Assembly (NCBI GenBank): GCA_046331625.1
Contig: JAXLQL010000005.1
Location: 62,001-126,000 of the forward strand
Length of the DNA: 64,000 nucleotides
Direction of reading: 5' to 3'
DNA from: JAXLQL01 sp046331625
GTDB lineage: Bacteria; Acidobacteriota; Terriglobia; Bryobacterales; Bryobacteraceae
Shown here: positions 34,446 to 43,315 of the stretch, piece after piece
How positions within the stretch are numbered: the stretch's first letter is position 1
How the letters are laid out: the number at the start of each line of letters is the position of its first letter
The notes under the pieces: model-generated
Seen by the model: the letters and a program-made list of their open reading frames with translations, nothing else
What the model was told of the DNA's origin: nothing
Databases searched by the model: none
Position numbers and translations under genes: made by a program

Positions 34446-36302
34446 GTGTGCGGCATCGCCGGATTCACTCATTTTCGAGGCAAAGCGGACCGTGACGCCA
34501 TCGCGCGCGCAACGGGCTCGATTCGCCATCGCGGTCCCGATCAACAGGGAACGTACGTGTCGGAGAACGTGTCGCTTGGCGCGGTGCGTCTGAAGATTCT
34601 CGATCTCTCCGGCGGCGATCAGCCGGTTCGCCACGGCGGGACGGTGATCGTCTTCAACGGCGAGATCTACAACTTTCGAGAACTGCGCCGCGAACTCGAA
34701 GAGGCAGGTCACGCGTTCCAATCCTCGGGCGACACCGAAGTAGTGCTGCACGCGTGGATCGAGTGGGGCAACGCGTGCTTCGAGCGCCTGCACGGGATGT
34801 TCGCACTCGCCTTGTGGGACGAGCCCGAGCAGAAGCTCGTGTTGGCGCGCGACCGGCTCGGGATCAAGCCGCTCTACTTCTATCGCCGCGGGAACGACCT
34901 CCATTTCGGCTCGGAACTGAAAGCGATTTTCGAGCATCCGGCGGTGAAGCGCGAAGTCGATCCGGTGGCGCTCGGCCACTTCCTCTCGCTCAACTACATC
35001 CCGCAGCCGCGCACGCTTGCGGCGGGCGTGGAGAAGCTCGAACCGGGCACGTGGCTCGAATGGTCGCGCGGCAAGGTCACGTCGGGGCGCTATTGGAAGC
35101 TCGAGTTCCGGCCCGACGACCGCATCACGCTCGACGACGCGAAACAGGAACTCGATTCCTTGTTGGATCGCTCCGTGAGGGAACATCTGGTATCAGACGT
35201 GCCGCTGGGAGTGTGGTTGAGCGGTGGACTCGACTCCTCCACCATCACCCACTACGCCACGCGGCACTTCGGTGGCAAGCTCAAGACCTTCTCTGTGTCC
35301 TTCCGCGGGCGCAGCTTTGACGAATCGCCGTACTTTCGCGAAGTGGCGCGCGCGTTCGGCACCGATCACCATGAACTGGATCTTGCACCGGACCTCGATC
35401 TGGCGTCTGCCGTCGAACGGATGGCGTGGCATAGCGACGAGCCAAGCGCCGATGCCGGAGCGCTTCCGGTGTGGTTCCTCTCCGAGATGACGCGGCGGCA
35501 GGTGACCGTTGCGCTCTCCGGCGAAGGCGCAGATGAGTTGTTCGGCGGTTACGTGACGTATCTCGCCGATCGCTACGCGGCGCGGGCGCGCAAGATGCCT
35601 GAGTGGTTCCGGCGTGCGGCGCTTTCGGTGGCGCGAGCGCTGCCCGTTTCCGATGACAAGATCAGCTTCGAGTACAAGGCCAAGCGGTTTCTCGAGGGCT
35701 CGCTGCTCGATCCAGTGGAGGCACATCTTTACTGGAATGGCGTGTGTTCGCGCGAGCAGCGCGCGGCGTTGCTGGGCTCGAAAGAGACGCCGGATCCGGC
35801 TGACTTGTTCCGGCAGCTTCCAGACGTGGGCGAAGTGAATCGCTTCATCTATCTCGACCATCTGCTCTACCTGCCCGAGGACATCCTGGTGAAGTGCGAT
35901 CGCATGTCGATGGCGCACTCGCTCGAAGTGCGGCCCCCGTTTCTCGATCACCGCATCGCCGAGTTCGCGGCGCGGCTACCGGAGCGGCTCAAAGTGAACG
36001 GGTCATCATTGAAGTTCGTCTTGCGAGAGTTGATGCGGGATCGGCTTCCCCGCTCCGTGCTGACGCGCAAGAAAGAAGGCTTCGACATTCCGGCGCACGA
36101 TTGGTTCCGCACCAAGCTCAAGCCGATGCTGCTCGACGTGGTGAGTGAACGCTCCGTGCGCGAGAGCGGACTCCTGCAGTGGCCCGCCGTGAAGAGCCTG
36201 ATGGAAGATCATTTCGCGCGCCGCATCAACGCCGGCTATCATCTCTGGGGCTTGCTCAATCTCTTCTTGTGGATTCGCAAATGGAACGCCGCTACCAACT
36301 GA
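34446..36302 (+). CDS. asnB: asparagine synthase (glutamine-hydrolysing)
   Basis: This 618-residue enzyme has an N-terminal class II glutaminase domain with catalytic Cys2 (MCGIAGF), RHRGPDQQGTY and FNGEIYNFRELR. The C-terminal synthetase has the PP-loop SGGLDSSTITHYA. GTG is the start because Cys must follow Met. Many AsnB paralogues in such neighbourhoods amidate surface-polymer or peptide precursors rather than aspartate; the GT39 gene that overlaps downstream makes this possible. Confidence 0.92.
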   Translation: MCGIAGFTHFRGKADRDAIARATGSIRHRGPDQQGTYVSENVSLGAVRLKILDLSGGDQPVRHGGTVIVFNGEIYNFRELRRELEEAGHAFQSSGDTEVVLHAWIEWGNACFERLHGMFALALWDEPEQKLVLARDRLGIKPLYFYRRGNDLHFGSELKAIFEHPAVKREVDPVALGHFLSLNYIPQPRTLAAGVEKLEPGTWLEWSRGKVTSGRYWKLEFRPDDRITLDDAKQELDSLLDRSVREHLVSDVPLGVWLSGGLDSSTITHYATRHFGGKLKTFSVSFRGRSFDESPYFREVARAFGTDHHELDLAPDLDLASAVERMAWHSDEPSADAGALPVWFLSEMTRRQVTVALSGEGADELFGGYVTYLADRYAARARKMPEWFRRAALSVARALPVSDDKISFEYKAKRFLEGSLLDPVEAHLYWNGVCSREQRAALLGSKETPDPADLFRQLPDVGEVNRFIYLDHLLYLPEDILVKCDRMSMAHSLEVRPPFLDHRIAEFAARLPERLKVNGSSLKFVLRELMRDRLPRSVLTRKKEGFDIPAHDWFRTKLKPMLLDVVSERSVRESGLLQWPAVKSLMEDHFARRINAGYHLWGLLNLFLWIRKWNAATN

Positions 36303-38035
36303 TCGTCCTCGTCGTCGCCTTGCTCGTCTTCGGCGGCAGCGCGATCAGCCCGCCTGGATTGATGGACGACGTCGACGCCGTGCAGGCGCAGATCGCGCGC
36401 AACATGCTCGATTCGGGAGACTGGGTGACGGCGCGCCTCGACGGGATCGCCTATCTCGAAAAGGCTCCGATGCCGTATTGGATGATGGCGTGCTCGTACG
36501 CGGTGTTCGGCGTGCACGATTGGGCCGCGCGCGTTCCCTTCGTGCTTTCTGCAATCGTGCTCTGTTGGCTCGTGGCTCGCATGGCGGCGTGGGCGTTCTC
36601 CGAACGGGCCGGTCTGTACGCGGGCTTGTCCCTTGCCACTTCGATCGGGCTTTGGTTGTTCACGCGGATTCAAATTCCCGACGTCACGCTGACGCTGATG
36701 ATCGCGCTGGCGCTTTGGGCGTTCGTCCGCAAGTGGCCGTATTTGTTTTGGGCCGCCATGGGCGTGGGGTTCCTGTTGAAGGGGTTGGTGGCGATGGTGT
36801 TTCCGCTGGCGGCCGTGGTGGTCTATTGGACCGTAGCGAGGCGCTGGAGCGAGTGGAGATCGCTGCGGCCATTCACGGGTCCGCTGGTGACACTGGCGAT
36901 CGGAGCGCCATGGGTGGTGCTGGCAGCGCTTCGCAATCCGCCCTACTTCGACTTCACCATGCGCAGCGTGCCGGGCGAGTATCACGGATTCTTCTGGTTC
37001 TTTTTCCTCAACGAACATCTGTTCCGGTTCCTGAACATGCGGTATCCGCGCGACTACAACACGGTCCCGCGCGCGGCGTTTTGGCTGTTCCACCTGCTGT
37101 GGTTCTTCCCGTGGAGCGTTTATCTGCCGGCTGCGTTCAAGGCCACGGCAACAGAGGATCGCGCCCGTCAGATGCGGCTGCTCTGCCTGTGCTGGCTCGG
37201 CTTCATCCTCGTTTTCTTCACGTTTTCCACCACGCAGGAGTACTATTCGATGCCCGCGTATCCGGCGTTCGCGATCCTGCTGGGCGCCGGACTCGACAGT
37301 GAGCATCGCTGGCTGCGGCCGGGGTCGCGCGTGCTCGGTGTGCTGTGCGGAGCCGTCGCGGCGTTGCTCTTCGTGATCTTCTGGATGGTGCGAGGCGTGC
37401 CGACGCCCGGCGACATTGCGCAGGCTCTCACCTCGAATCCCGACGTCTACACACTTTCGCTCGGCCACATGACGGACCTCACACTGCAGGCGTTCGCTTA
37501 CCTGCGGGGACCCGTCATGCTCGCCGCGGTCGCGTTCGCCATCGGCGCGTATTCCTGTTTCAAACATTCCGGGCAGAAGGTGGCGTTGGCCCTTGCCGTG
37601 ATGATGGTGCTGTTCACGCAGGCGGCGCGGTGGGCTCTGGTCGGGTTCGATCCTTATCTCGGCTCGCGCCCATTGGCCGAAGCGCTGAAGCAGTCGCCGC
37701 CGGGGGATGTCATCTTCGACAACCAGTACTACGCCTTCTCTTCGGTATTCTTCTACGCGAACACGAAAGGCTGGCTGCTCAACGGGCGCGTGAACAACCT
37801 CGAGTACGGCTCTTACGCACCTGGTGCGCCGCAGATATTTCTCGACGACGAGGGCTTCGCGAAGAAGTGGCTGGGCGAGCAGAGATGCTACCTGCTGATC
37901 GAGTGGCCGTCAGTGCCCCGCCTGCAGAAGCGCGTTGGCGTGCAGCGGCTGCACGCGGTCAAATCAGCCGGAGGCAAGTTCCTGTACACGAATCTGCCCT
38001 TGGAAAACAGGCCCGCTGATACAATGAAGAATTAA
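36281..38035 (+). CDS. ArnT/GT39-like integral membrane glycosyltransferase
   Basis: This 584-residue membrane protein has about 11 hydrophobic segments. The first loop motif is GLMDDVDAVQAQIARNML and WVTARLDGIAYLEKAPMPYW, the conserved acidic motif of GT39/ArnT/PMT-type transferases, which use polyprenyl-phosphate sugars. It overlaps asnB by 22 bases, so the two are coupled. The GT2 at 30879-31607 could supply a polyprenyl-phosphate donor (inference). Likely acceptor is lipid A or a surface polymer. Confidence 0.87.
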   Translation: MERRYQLIVLVVALLVFGGSAISPPGLMDDVDAVQAQIARNMLDSGDWVTARLDGIAYLEKAPMPYWMMACSYAVFGVHDWAARVPFVLSAIVLCWLVARMAAWAFSERAGLYAGLSLATSIGLWLFTRIQIPDVTLTLMIALALWAFVRKWPYLFWAAMGVGFLLKGLVAMVFPLAAVVVYWTVARRWSEWRSLRPFTGPLVTLAIGAPWVVLAALRNPPYFDFTMRSVPGEYHGFFWFFFLNEHLFRFLNMRYPRDYNTVPRAAFWLFHLLWFFPWSVYLPAAFKATATEDRARQMRLLCLCWLGFILVFFTFSTTQEYYSMPAYPAFAILLGAGLDSEHRWLRPGSRVLGVLCGAVAALLFVIFWMVRGVPTPGDIAQALTSNPDVYTLSLGHMTDLTLQAFAYLRGPVMLAAVAFAIGAYSCFKHSGQKVALALAVMMVLFTQAARWALVGFDPYLGSRPLAEALKQSPPGDVIFDNQYYAFSSVFFYANTKGWLLNGRVNNLEYGSYAPGAPQIFLDDEGFAKKWLGEQRCYLLIEWPSVPRLQKRVGVQRLHAVKSAGGKFLYTNLPLENRPADTMKN

Positions 38036-38049
38036 CTCCTTCCGGATCC

Positions 38050-39252
38050 ATGCCGAAACAAGCCGTTGCAGTTTTGTTTGGGGGGCGCTCGGTCGAACAC
38101 GAGGTTTCCATCATCAGTGCGCATCAGGCGATGGACGCTCTCGAAGTGGCCGGCTATGACCTGCTCCCCATCTTCATCGACAAACAGGGTGCATGGTTCG
38201 CCGGCAAAGGCCTCTACAACCTGAAGCAGTATGGTGTGCCCGGATTCAAGCCGGAGACCGTGCGTGACAGCCATCGCGTGAGCTTGTCGCCGGACCCGAC
38301 GATTCGCCAGTTGGTGGTGCATCCGCAAGGCGCCAAGGGATTCTTCTACAAAGCCCCGATCCTGTGGGCCGACGTATTTTTTCCGGTGCTCCATGGCGGC
38401 GGCGGCGAAGACGGCTCCATTCAAGGCCTGTTCGAAATGGCGAACGTCCCGTACGCGGCCTGCGGCGTTCTCGCCTCGGCGGCGGGCATGGACAAGGTAG
38501 TACAGAAGCGCCTCTTTCGCCAAGCAGGATTGCCCGTGCTCGATGCGCTCGATGTCACGCGTCAAATCTGGAAGGCGAACCCAGCACGGTTTCTCAAGGC
38601 TGTGGAAGTGCAGTTCGGATTCCCCGTCATCTGCAAGCCCGCCAATCTCGGCTCGTCCATCGGCATCGCGCGCTGTCAATCGGCGCAAGAGCTGACGCAG
38701 GCCGCCGAGACCGCATTCGTCTACTCGGAGCAAATCCTGGTGGAGCGCGCGCTGACCGGATTCAAGGAAGTGAACTGCTCCGTCACCGGACCGCCCTCGC
38801 GCCCCAGCGTTTGTGAGATGCCGGAGCTCGAAGGCGAAGTGTTGACGTTTGACACCAAGTACCGCGCCGCTGGTGGCAAGGGTGGAAAGGCCGGCGGCGC
38901 CAAAGGCGGCAAATCTTCCGGCATGGCTGGGCTGAAGCGCAAGATCCCTGCGCCCATCTCAGACGAGCTCACCATGCGCATTCAAGACTACGCCGTGCAA
39001 GCGTTCGAATCCATCGGCGGCTTCGGCATCGCCCGCATCGACTTCTTGCTCGACGCCGATGGCAGCACCGTCTACGTGAACGAGATCAACACCATGCCGG
39101 GATCGCTTTCGTTCTATCTGTGGGAAGCGTCAGGGCTGAGCTTCGACAAACTGGTCAAGACTTTGGTGGATAGCGCCCTGACGCGCCACCAACAACGCAG
39201 CCAGACGCAGCAGGCGATGGACTTCAACCTCTTGGCGGGCGGCAGGACTTGA
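38050..39252 (+). CDS. ddl: D-alanine--D-alanine ligase
   Basis: This 400-residue ATP-grasp ligase makes D-Ala-D-Ala for peptidoglycan. It shows VLFGGRSVEHEVSIISAHQ, the serine loop (VFFPVLHGGGGEDGSIQGLFE), CKPANLGSSIGI, and the metal-binding end VYVNEINTMPGSLSFYLWE. Near residues 278-296 there is a Gly/Lys-rich insert (GGKGGKAGGAKGGKSSG) where most Ddl enzymes have a short active-site loop. It is followed by a hydrolase gene and murF, so D-Ala-D-Ala synthesis and its addition are encoded together. Confidence 0.93.
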   Translation: MPKQAVAVLFGGRSVEHEVSIISAHQAMDALEVAGYDLLPIFIDKQGAWFAGKGLYNLKQYGVPGFKPETVRDSHRVSLSPDPTIRQLVVHPQGAKGFFYKAPILWADVFFPVLHGGGGEDGSIQGLFEMANVPYAACGVLASAAGMDKVVQKRLFRQAGLPVLDALDVTRQIWKANPARFLKAVEVQFGFPVICKPANLGSSIGIARCQSAQELTQAAETAFVYSEQILVERALTGFKEVNCSVTGPPSRPSVCEMPELEGEVLTFDTKYRAAGGKGGKAGGAKGGKSSGMAGLKRKIPAPISDELTMRIQDYAVQAFESIGGFGIARIDFLLDADGSTVYVNEINTMPGSLSFYLWEASGLSFDKLVKTLVDSALTRHQQRSQTQQAMDFNLLAGGRT

Positions 39253-39256
39253 GCCT

Positions 39257-40003
39257 GTGGCCGACCAGTTTATCGACGTCGATGGCGTGCGCATCCGCTA
39301 TCAGCAGGCAGGGCGAGGAACCCCGATTCTGCTGTTGCACGGCTGGGGCGGGTCGGTGGAAAGCTTCTATCCCGTCTACACGTATCTGTCGCAGCATTTC
39401 CAAACCACGACGATCGACTTTCCCGGGCACGGCCAATCGGCCATGCCTCCGCGCGCTTGGACCGTATCGGACTTCCTCGACTCCACGATGAAGCTGATGG
39501 ACCGGCTCGGCCTCGCGCAGCCGCACATCGTGGCGCATTCGTTCGGAGGCCGCGTGGCGATCAAATTGGCTGCCGCGCATCCGGAACGTGTGGGCCGAAT
39601 TTTGTTTACAGCCGGAGCAGGAGTCAAACCGCCACTTTCCGCCTCGCAAAAGATCAAGAAGGGCCTGGCAGTGTTCAAGGCAGCCGTGCCCGCTCCACTG
39701 CGTGACAAGCTGCCGAGCCTTGGCTCACAGGACGATCGCAACGCCGGCGCTCTGCGGCCCACTCTACGCAATGTGGTGGAAGAAGATCTGACGCCGCTGC
39801 TCGCCTCCATTCGATCGAAGTGCCTGCTGATCTGGGGGGACCAGGATCACGACACTCCGATGTATTGCTGTGACACGATGCACCGTTTGATTCCGGACAA
39901 CGAGCGCGTGGTGTTTCCGGGAGCTGGCCACTTCCCGTACCTCGATCAATCGAACAAGTTCAACCTGCTGGCGCTCAAGTTTTTCCGGGGCGAGAGCGAA
40001 TGA
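39257..40003 (+). CDS. alpha/beta hydrolase
   Basis: This 248-residue protein has the canonical fold: oxyanion HGWGGS, nucleophile elbow AHSFGGRVA, acid in IWGDQDHDTP and catalytic His in GAGHFPYLDQ. It starts at GTG four bases after ddl and overlaps murF by four bases, so it is embedded in a peptidoglycan operon. Substrate unknown. Confidence 0.85.
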   Translation: MADQFIDVDGVRIRYQQAGRGTPILLLHGWGGSVESFYPVYTYLSQHFQTTTIDFPGHGQSAMPPRAWTVSDFLDSTMKLMDRLGLAQPHIVAHSFGGRVAIKLAAAHPERVGRILFTAGAGVKPPLSASQKIKKGLAVFKAAVPAPLRDKLPSLGSQDDRNAGALRPTLRNVVEEDLTPLLASIRSKCLLIWGDQDHDTPMYCCDTMHRLIPDNERVVFPGAGHFPYLDQSNKFNLLALKFFRGESE

Positions 40004-41565
40004 ACCAGGTGCTGCCGGTACTGGCGGCCCTGGCCGCCGCGCTCGTCGCTTGCCGCCGCGCCACACGCGCATTGCACATGTGGCAGATGGATAGCTACAT
40101 CGATGCGCGCTATGTGAAGTGGCTCTTAGCGAAGCCCTTCGAGCGATACGTCGACCTGCTCTCGATCGGCGCGGCAGCAGTGGCGTACTTCCTGCCGGCT
40201 CCTTGGGGCTGGATCGCCTTCATCGCCTACTGCGCGGCCGTGTTCTTGCGCAAAGACGATACGCCGGTGAAGAAGCCGCTCGACTACACGACTCGCGCCA
40301 AGCGTACTCTGCTAGCCGCGCGAGTGCTGCTCTGCCTCGCAGCCATTGCGGCCCTCTGGATTCCCGCCGCCCTGTTGGGCGCGCTGCTTCTGCATGCCGC
40401 TCCCTGGGCAGTGCTCGCCGCCAACCAAGTCCTGAAACCCTACCAAGCCTATGTGAATCGCGGATTCGTCAAGGCCGCCGCCAAACGCCTGGCCGAGTTG
40501 CGTCCGCGCGTGGTGGGCGTGGCCGGCAGCTACGGTAAGACTTCTACCAAATATTTTCTCGACGTCTTGCTCAGCGAGAAGTTCAACACCATCAAGTCGC
40601 CCGGAAACTACAACACGTTGCTCGGCATCACGCGCGTGATCAACGACATGTTGAAACCGGAGCACCAGGTCTTCATCGCGGAGATGGGCGCATACAAGCG
40701 CGGCGAGGTGAAAGAGATCGCCGACCTGGTGCATCCGGAGATCGGGATCATCAGCTCCATCGGTCCGGAACATTTCGAACGATTCTTGTCGATGGAGAAC
40801 ATCGAGCAGACCAACTACGAACTCATCGCTTCCCTGCCCCAAAACGGCCTGGCCGTCTTCAACGGCGACAACGAACATTGCCGCAAGCTCGCCGCGCAGA
40901 CCAGGCACACGCGCGTGTCTCTCTACTCGGTGGACAACGCGCATGGGGACGCCGATATCTGGACCAGCGGCTTCGAACTTTCGCGCCAGGGGCTACGCTT
41001 CGAACTCGTGCTTGAGGACGGCCGCCGGGCAACCGCGTCTACGCCGATCGTGGGCCGCCACATGGTCCTCAACATTCTCGGGGCCGCGAGGATCGCACTG
41101 GAGATGGGTGTTTCGCTCGAACAAGTCGTCGCCGGCATCGCCAAGCTGAAACCCGCTCCGCATCGCCTGGAAGTCAAGCCGGGCGCGGGCGGCACCACCA
41201 TCATCGACGACTCCTACAACTCGAACCCCATCGGCGCGGGCGAGGCGCTGCACGTGCTTTCGCAATTCAAAGATGGGCGCAGGATTCTGGTGACTCCCGG
41301 CATGATCGAGCTCGGCGTGCTGCATAACCAGAAGAACGAAGAGTTCGGCTACCAGGCCTCGCAATCGTGCGACTGGGTGATTCTCGTTGGTCCGGAGCAG
41401 ACCAAGCCAATCCAACGCGGTCTCCAGCGGGGCGGGTTCCCGGAAGCGAACCTGCGCATCATCAAAGATCTCGGCGAAACCAAGGACCTTTTCGCCAAGC
41501 TGCTTCGGCCCGGCGACGTGATCCTCTTCGAAAACGACCTGCCTGACCTCTACACCGAAGCCTGA
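40000..41565 (+). CDS. murF: MurF-like ligase with N-terminal membrane domain
   Basis: This 521-residue Mur ligase should add D-Ala-D-Ala to UDP-MurNAc-tripeptide. The ATP-binding loop GVAGSYGKTSTKYFLD is at about 173-188, followed by SPGNYNTLLGITRVIN, AEMGAYKRGEVKEIADLV and the C-terminal DDSYNSNP. Residues 1-150 differ from canonical MurF: instead of the substrate-binding domain there are about three hydrophobic stretches (3-18, 54-83, 104-143). ATG overlaps the hydrolase stop. The protein is probably membrane-anchored. Confidence 0.85.
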   Translation: MNQVLPVLAALAAALVACRRATRALHMWQMDSYIDARYVKWLLAKPFERYVDLLSIGAAAVAYFLPAPWGWIAFIAYCAAVFLRKDDTPVKKPLDYTTRAKRTLLAARVLLCLAAIAALWIPAALLGALLLHAAPWAVLAANQVLKPYQAYVNRGFVKAAAKRLAELRPRVVGVAGSYGKTSTKYFLDVLLSEKFNTIKSPGNYNTLLGITRVINDMLKPEHQVFIAEMGAYKRGEVKEIADLVHPEIGIISSIGPEHFERFLSMENIEQTNYELIASLPQNGLAVFNGDNEHCRKLAAQTRHTRVSLYSVDNAHGDADIWTSGFELSRQGLRFELVLEDGRRATASTPIVGRHMVLNILGAARIALEMGVSLEQVVAGIAKLKPAPHRLEVKPGAGGTTIIDDSYNSNPIGAGEALHVLSQFKDGRRILVTPGMIELGVLHNQKNEEFGYQASQSCDWVILVGPEQTKPIQRGLQRGGFPEANLRIIKDLGETKDLFAKLLRPGDVILFENDLPDLYTEA

Positions 41566-41957
41566 GGCTTGAACCGTTCGTCGATGTCGATCTGGTATCC
41601 AGCAGCCAGTCGATTGGTCTGATTCGCCAAGCCCACCACGGCCATCAGCTCCGCGAACATCGCATCGCTCATCCCAGCCTTGCGCGCCGCGGCAGTGTGG
41701 GAGGCGATGCAATAACCGCATTGATTGGTTGCGCTCACGGCAAGGTAGATCATCTCCTTCATCACCGGATCGAGCGCTCCCGGAGCCATCACCTGCTTCA
41801 CCGCCTGCCACGTGCGTGCCAGCGTGGCAGGATCGTTGGCGAGCGCTTTCCAGAAATTGTTGATCCAATCCACCTTGCGCGTCTGCATGATGTCGTCATA
41901 GATCGCGCGCACTTCAGGGGATGCCTGCGAATACTCGACGAAGCCGAGGGTTGCCAT
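41550..41957 (-). CDS. AhpD-like carboxymuconolactone decarboxylase family protein
   Basis: This 135-residue helical protein carries the redox motif CGYCIASHTAAARKAGMS of the AhpD/CMD family, plus LDPVMKEMIYLAVSATNQ before it. Such proteins act as peroxidases or thiol oxidoreductases. Its 3' end overlaps that of murF by 16 bases on the opposite strand. I chose the ATG at 41957; the frame continues to 42275 through the TolC gene antisense. Confidence 0.88.
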   Translation of the reverse strand: MATLGFVEYSQASPEVRAIYDDIMQTRKVDWINNFWKALANDPATLARTWQAVKQVMAPGALDPVMKEMIYLAVSATNQCGYCIASHTAAARKAGMSDAMFAELMAVVGLANQTNRLAAGYQIDIDERFKPQASV

Positions 41958-42000
41958 TTCCCCAGCGTAACGCGATAGCCCGCAGTTATCCTGTGAGAAC

Positions 42001-43278
42001 ATGAAGACCGCACTCATCATCGCTGCAGCGGCGGGGATCGCCTTCTCGCAGACAACACCGGCTGCTAGCAAAGTCACTCTCGAACAAGCAATACAAGAAG
42101 CTCTGAAGAACAACCTCGACCTGGCCGCTGAGCGCCATGGCCTTGCCGTTGTCGAGACACGTGGAATCACGGCCGCCCTCAAACCGAATCCGATTCTGAC
42201 GCTCCAGGCGCAGACGCTCGACGTTCTGGGAGTCGGTTTCAACGCGGCCAATCCCGCCGGACCCAACCAGTTCAACGGACATGTGGACTACGTTTACGAA
42301 AGGGGCGGCAAGCGTCAGGAGCGTGTCGCCTTGGCCGCCGCCGACAAAACGCTCTCGCAGACGGCGATCCGCGAAATCACACGGCGGCTGATCTTCGATG
42401 TCCAGTCGACGTTTGTCGACGTGCAACAGGCGGGTGCGGCGGTGACCTTGGCGCAAGACAATCTCCGCAGCTTGCGTGGAATCGTCCAGGTGAACGAATC
42501 GCGAGTGAATGCCGGCGACCTCGCCCAAGTGGAGCTTGACCGCTCGCGCGTGGCGGCCCTTCAGTACGAAACCGCCGTGGAACAAGCGCGCCTGCAGCAG
42601 GAACAGGCCAAGACGCGCCTGCAGAGATTGCTCGGCAGAACCGCAACGTCCCCGGACTTCGACGTAGTGGGCGACATGCGGCGCGAGGAGAAGAGCGACA
42701 ACGCGATGGCGATTCTTGACCGCGCCTTGCAGCGCCGGCCCGATCTGCTCGCCTCACAGCAATCGCAAGCGCGCTCGCGGGCCGACCTCAAATTGCAGCT
42801 TGCCAACGGCAAAGTGGACTACTTGATTGGCGCCGAATACACCTACCAGCGCGCCTACGGATTCGGCGGCAGTTCGATCGGACTGAGCTTGAGTGTGCCG
42901 CTGCCCGTCTACAGCCGAAACCAAGGCGAGATCGCACGGGCGGAACGTGAAGCAAAGCAAAACGCAGCGCGCAGCACGGCGCTCGAAGCTGGTATCAAAT
43001 CGGAGGTGGAGTTGGCTTGGCGGCAGTACGAGGTTTCGCGCAGACTGCTGACCAATATCGAGAGCACGCTACTGAGCCGCGCCAAACAGGTGCGCGATGT
43101 CACCGAGTACTCGTATCGCCGCGGTGAGGCGACGCTCGTGGAGTTTCTCGACGCACAGCGCGCCTTCAATGACGCCGTGCAGAGCCACAACGAAGCGCGG
43201 GCCAATTTCGCCCGGAGTCTGTACCTCATCGACGCGGTTTCGGGGGTGGAAGCACCCGCATCAGGAGGAGGAAAATAG
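42001..43278 (+). CDS. TolC-family outer membrane efflux protein
   Basis: This 425-residue protein has a signal peptide (LIIAAAAGIAFS) and two OEP-type repeats of long amphipathic helices: VTLEQAIQEALKNNLDL near the N-terminus and GLSLSVPLPVYSRNQGEIARAEREAKQ in the second half, then TEYSYRRGEATLVEFLDAQRAFND. This is closest to the CzcC-like group. No inner-membrane pump or periplasmic adaptor is adjacent. Confidence 0.9.
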   Translation: MKTALIIAAAAGIAFSQTTPAASKVTLEQAIQEALKNNLDLAAERHGLAVVETRGITAALKPNPILTLQAQTLDVLGVGFNAANPAGPNQFNGHVDYVYERGGKRQERVALAAADKTLSQTAIREITRRLIFDVQSTFVDVQQAGAAVTLAQDNLRSLRGIVQVNESRVNAGDLAQVELDRSRVAALQYETAVEQARLQQEQAKTRLQRLLGRTATSPDFDVVGDMRREEKSDNAMAILDRALQRRPDLLASQQSQARSRADLKLQLANGKVDYLIGAEYTYQRAYGFGGSSIGLSLSVPLPVYSRNQGEIARAEREAKQNAARSTALEAGIKSEVELAWRQYEVSRRLLTNIESTLLSRAKQVRDVTEYSYRRGEATLVEFLDAQRAFNDAVQSHNEARANFARSLYLIDAVSGVEAPASGGGK

Positions 43279-43315
43279 TCGGGTTCTCGCGGGCTGGCCA
43301 TCGTAAAATCGAAGT

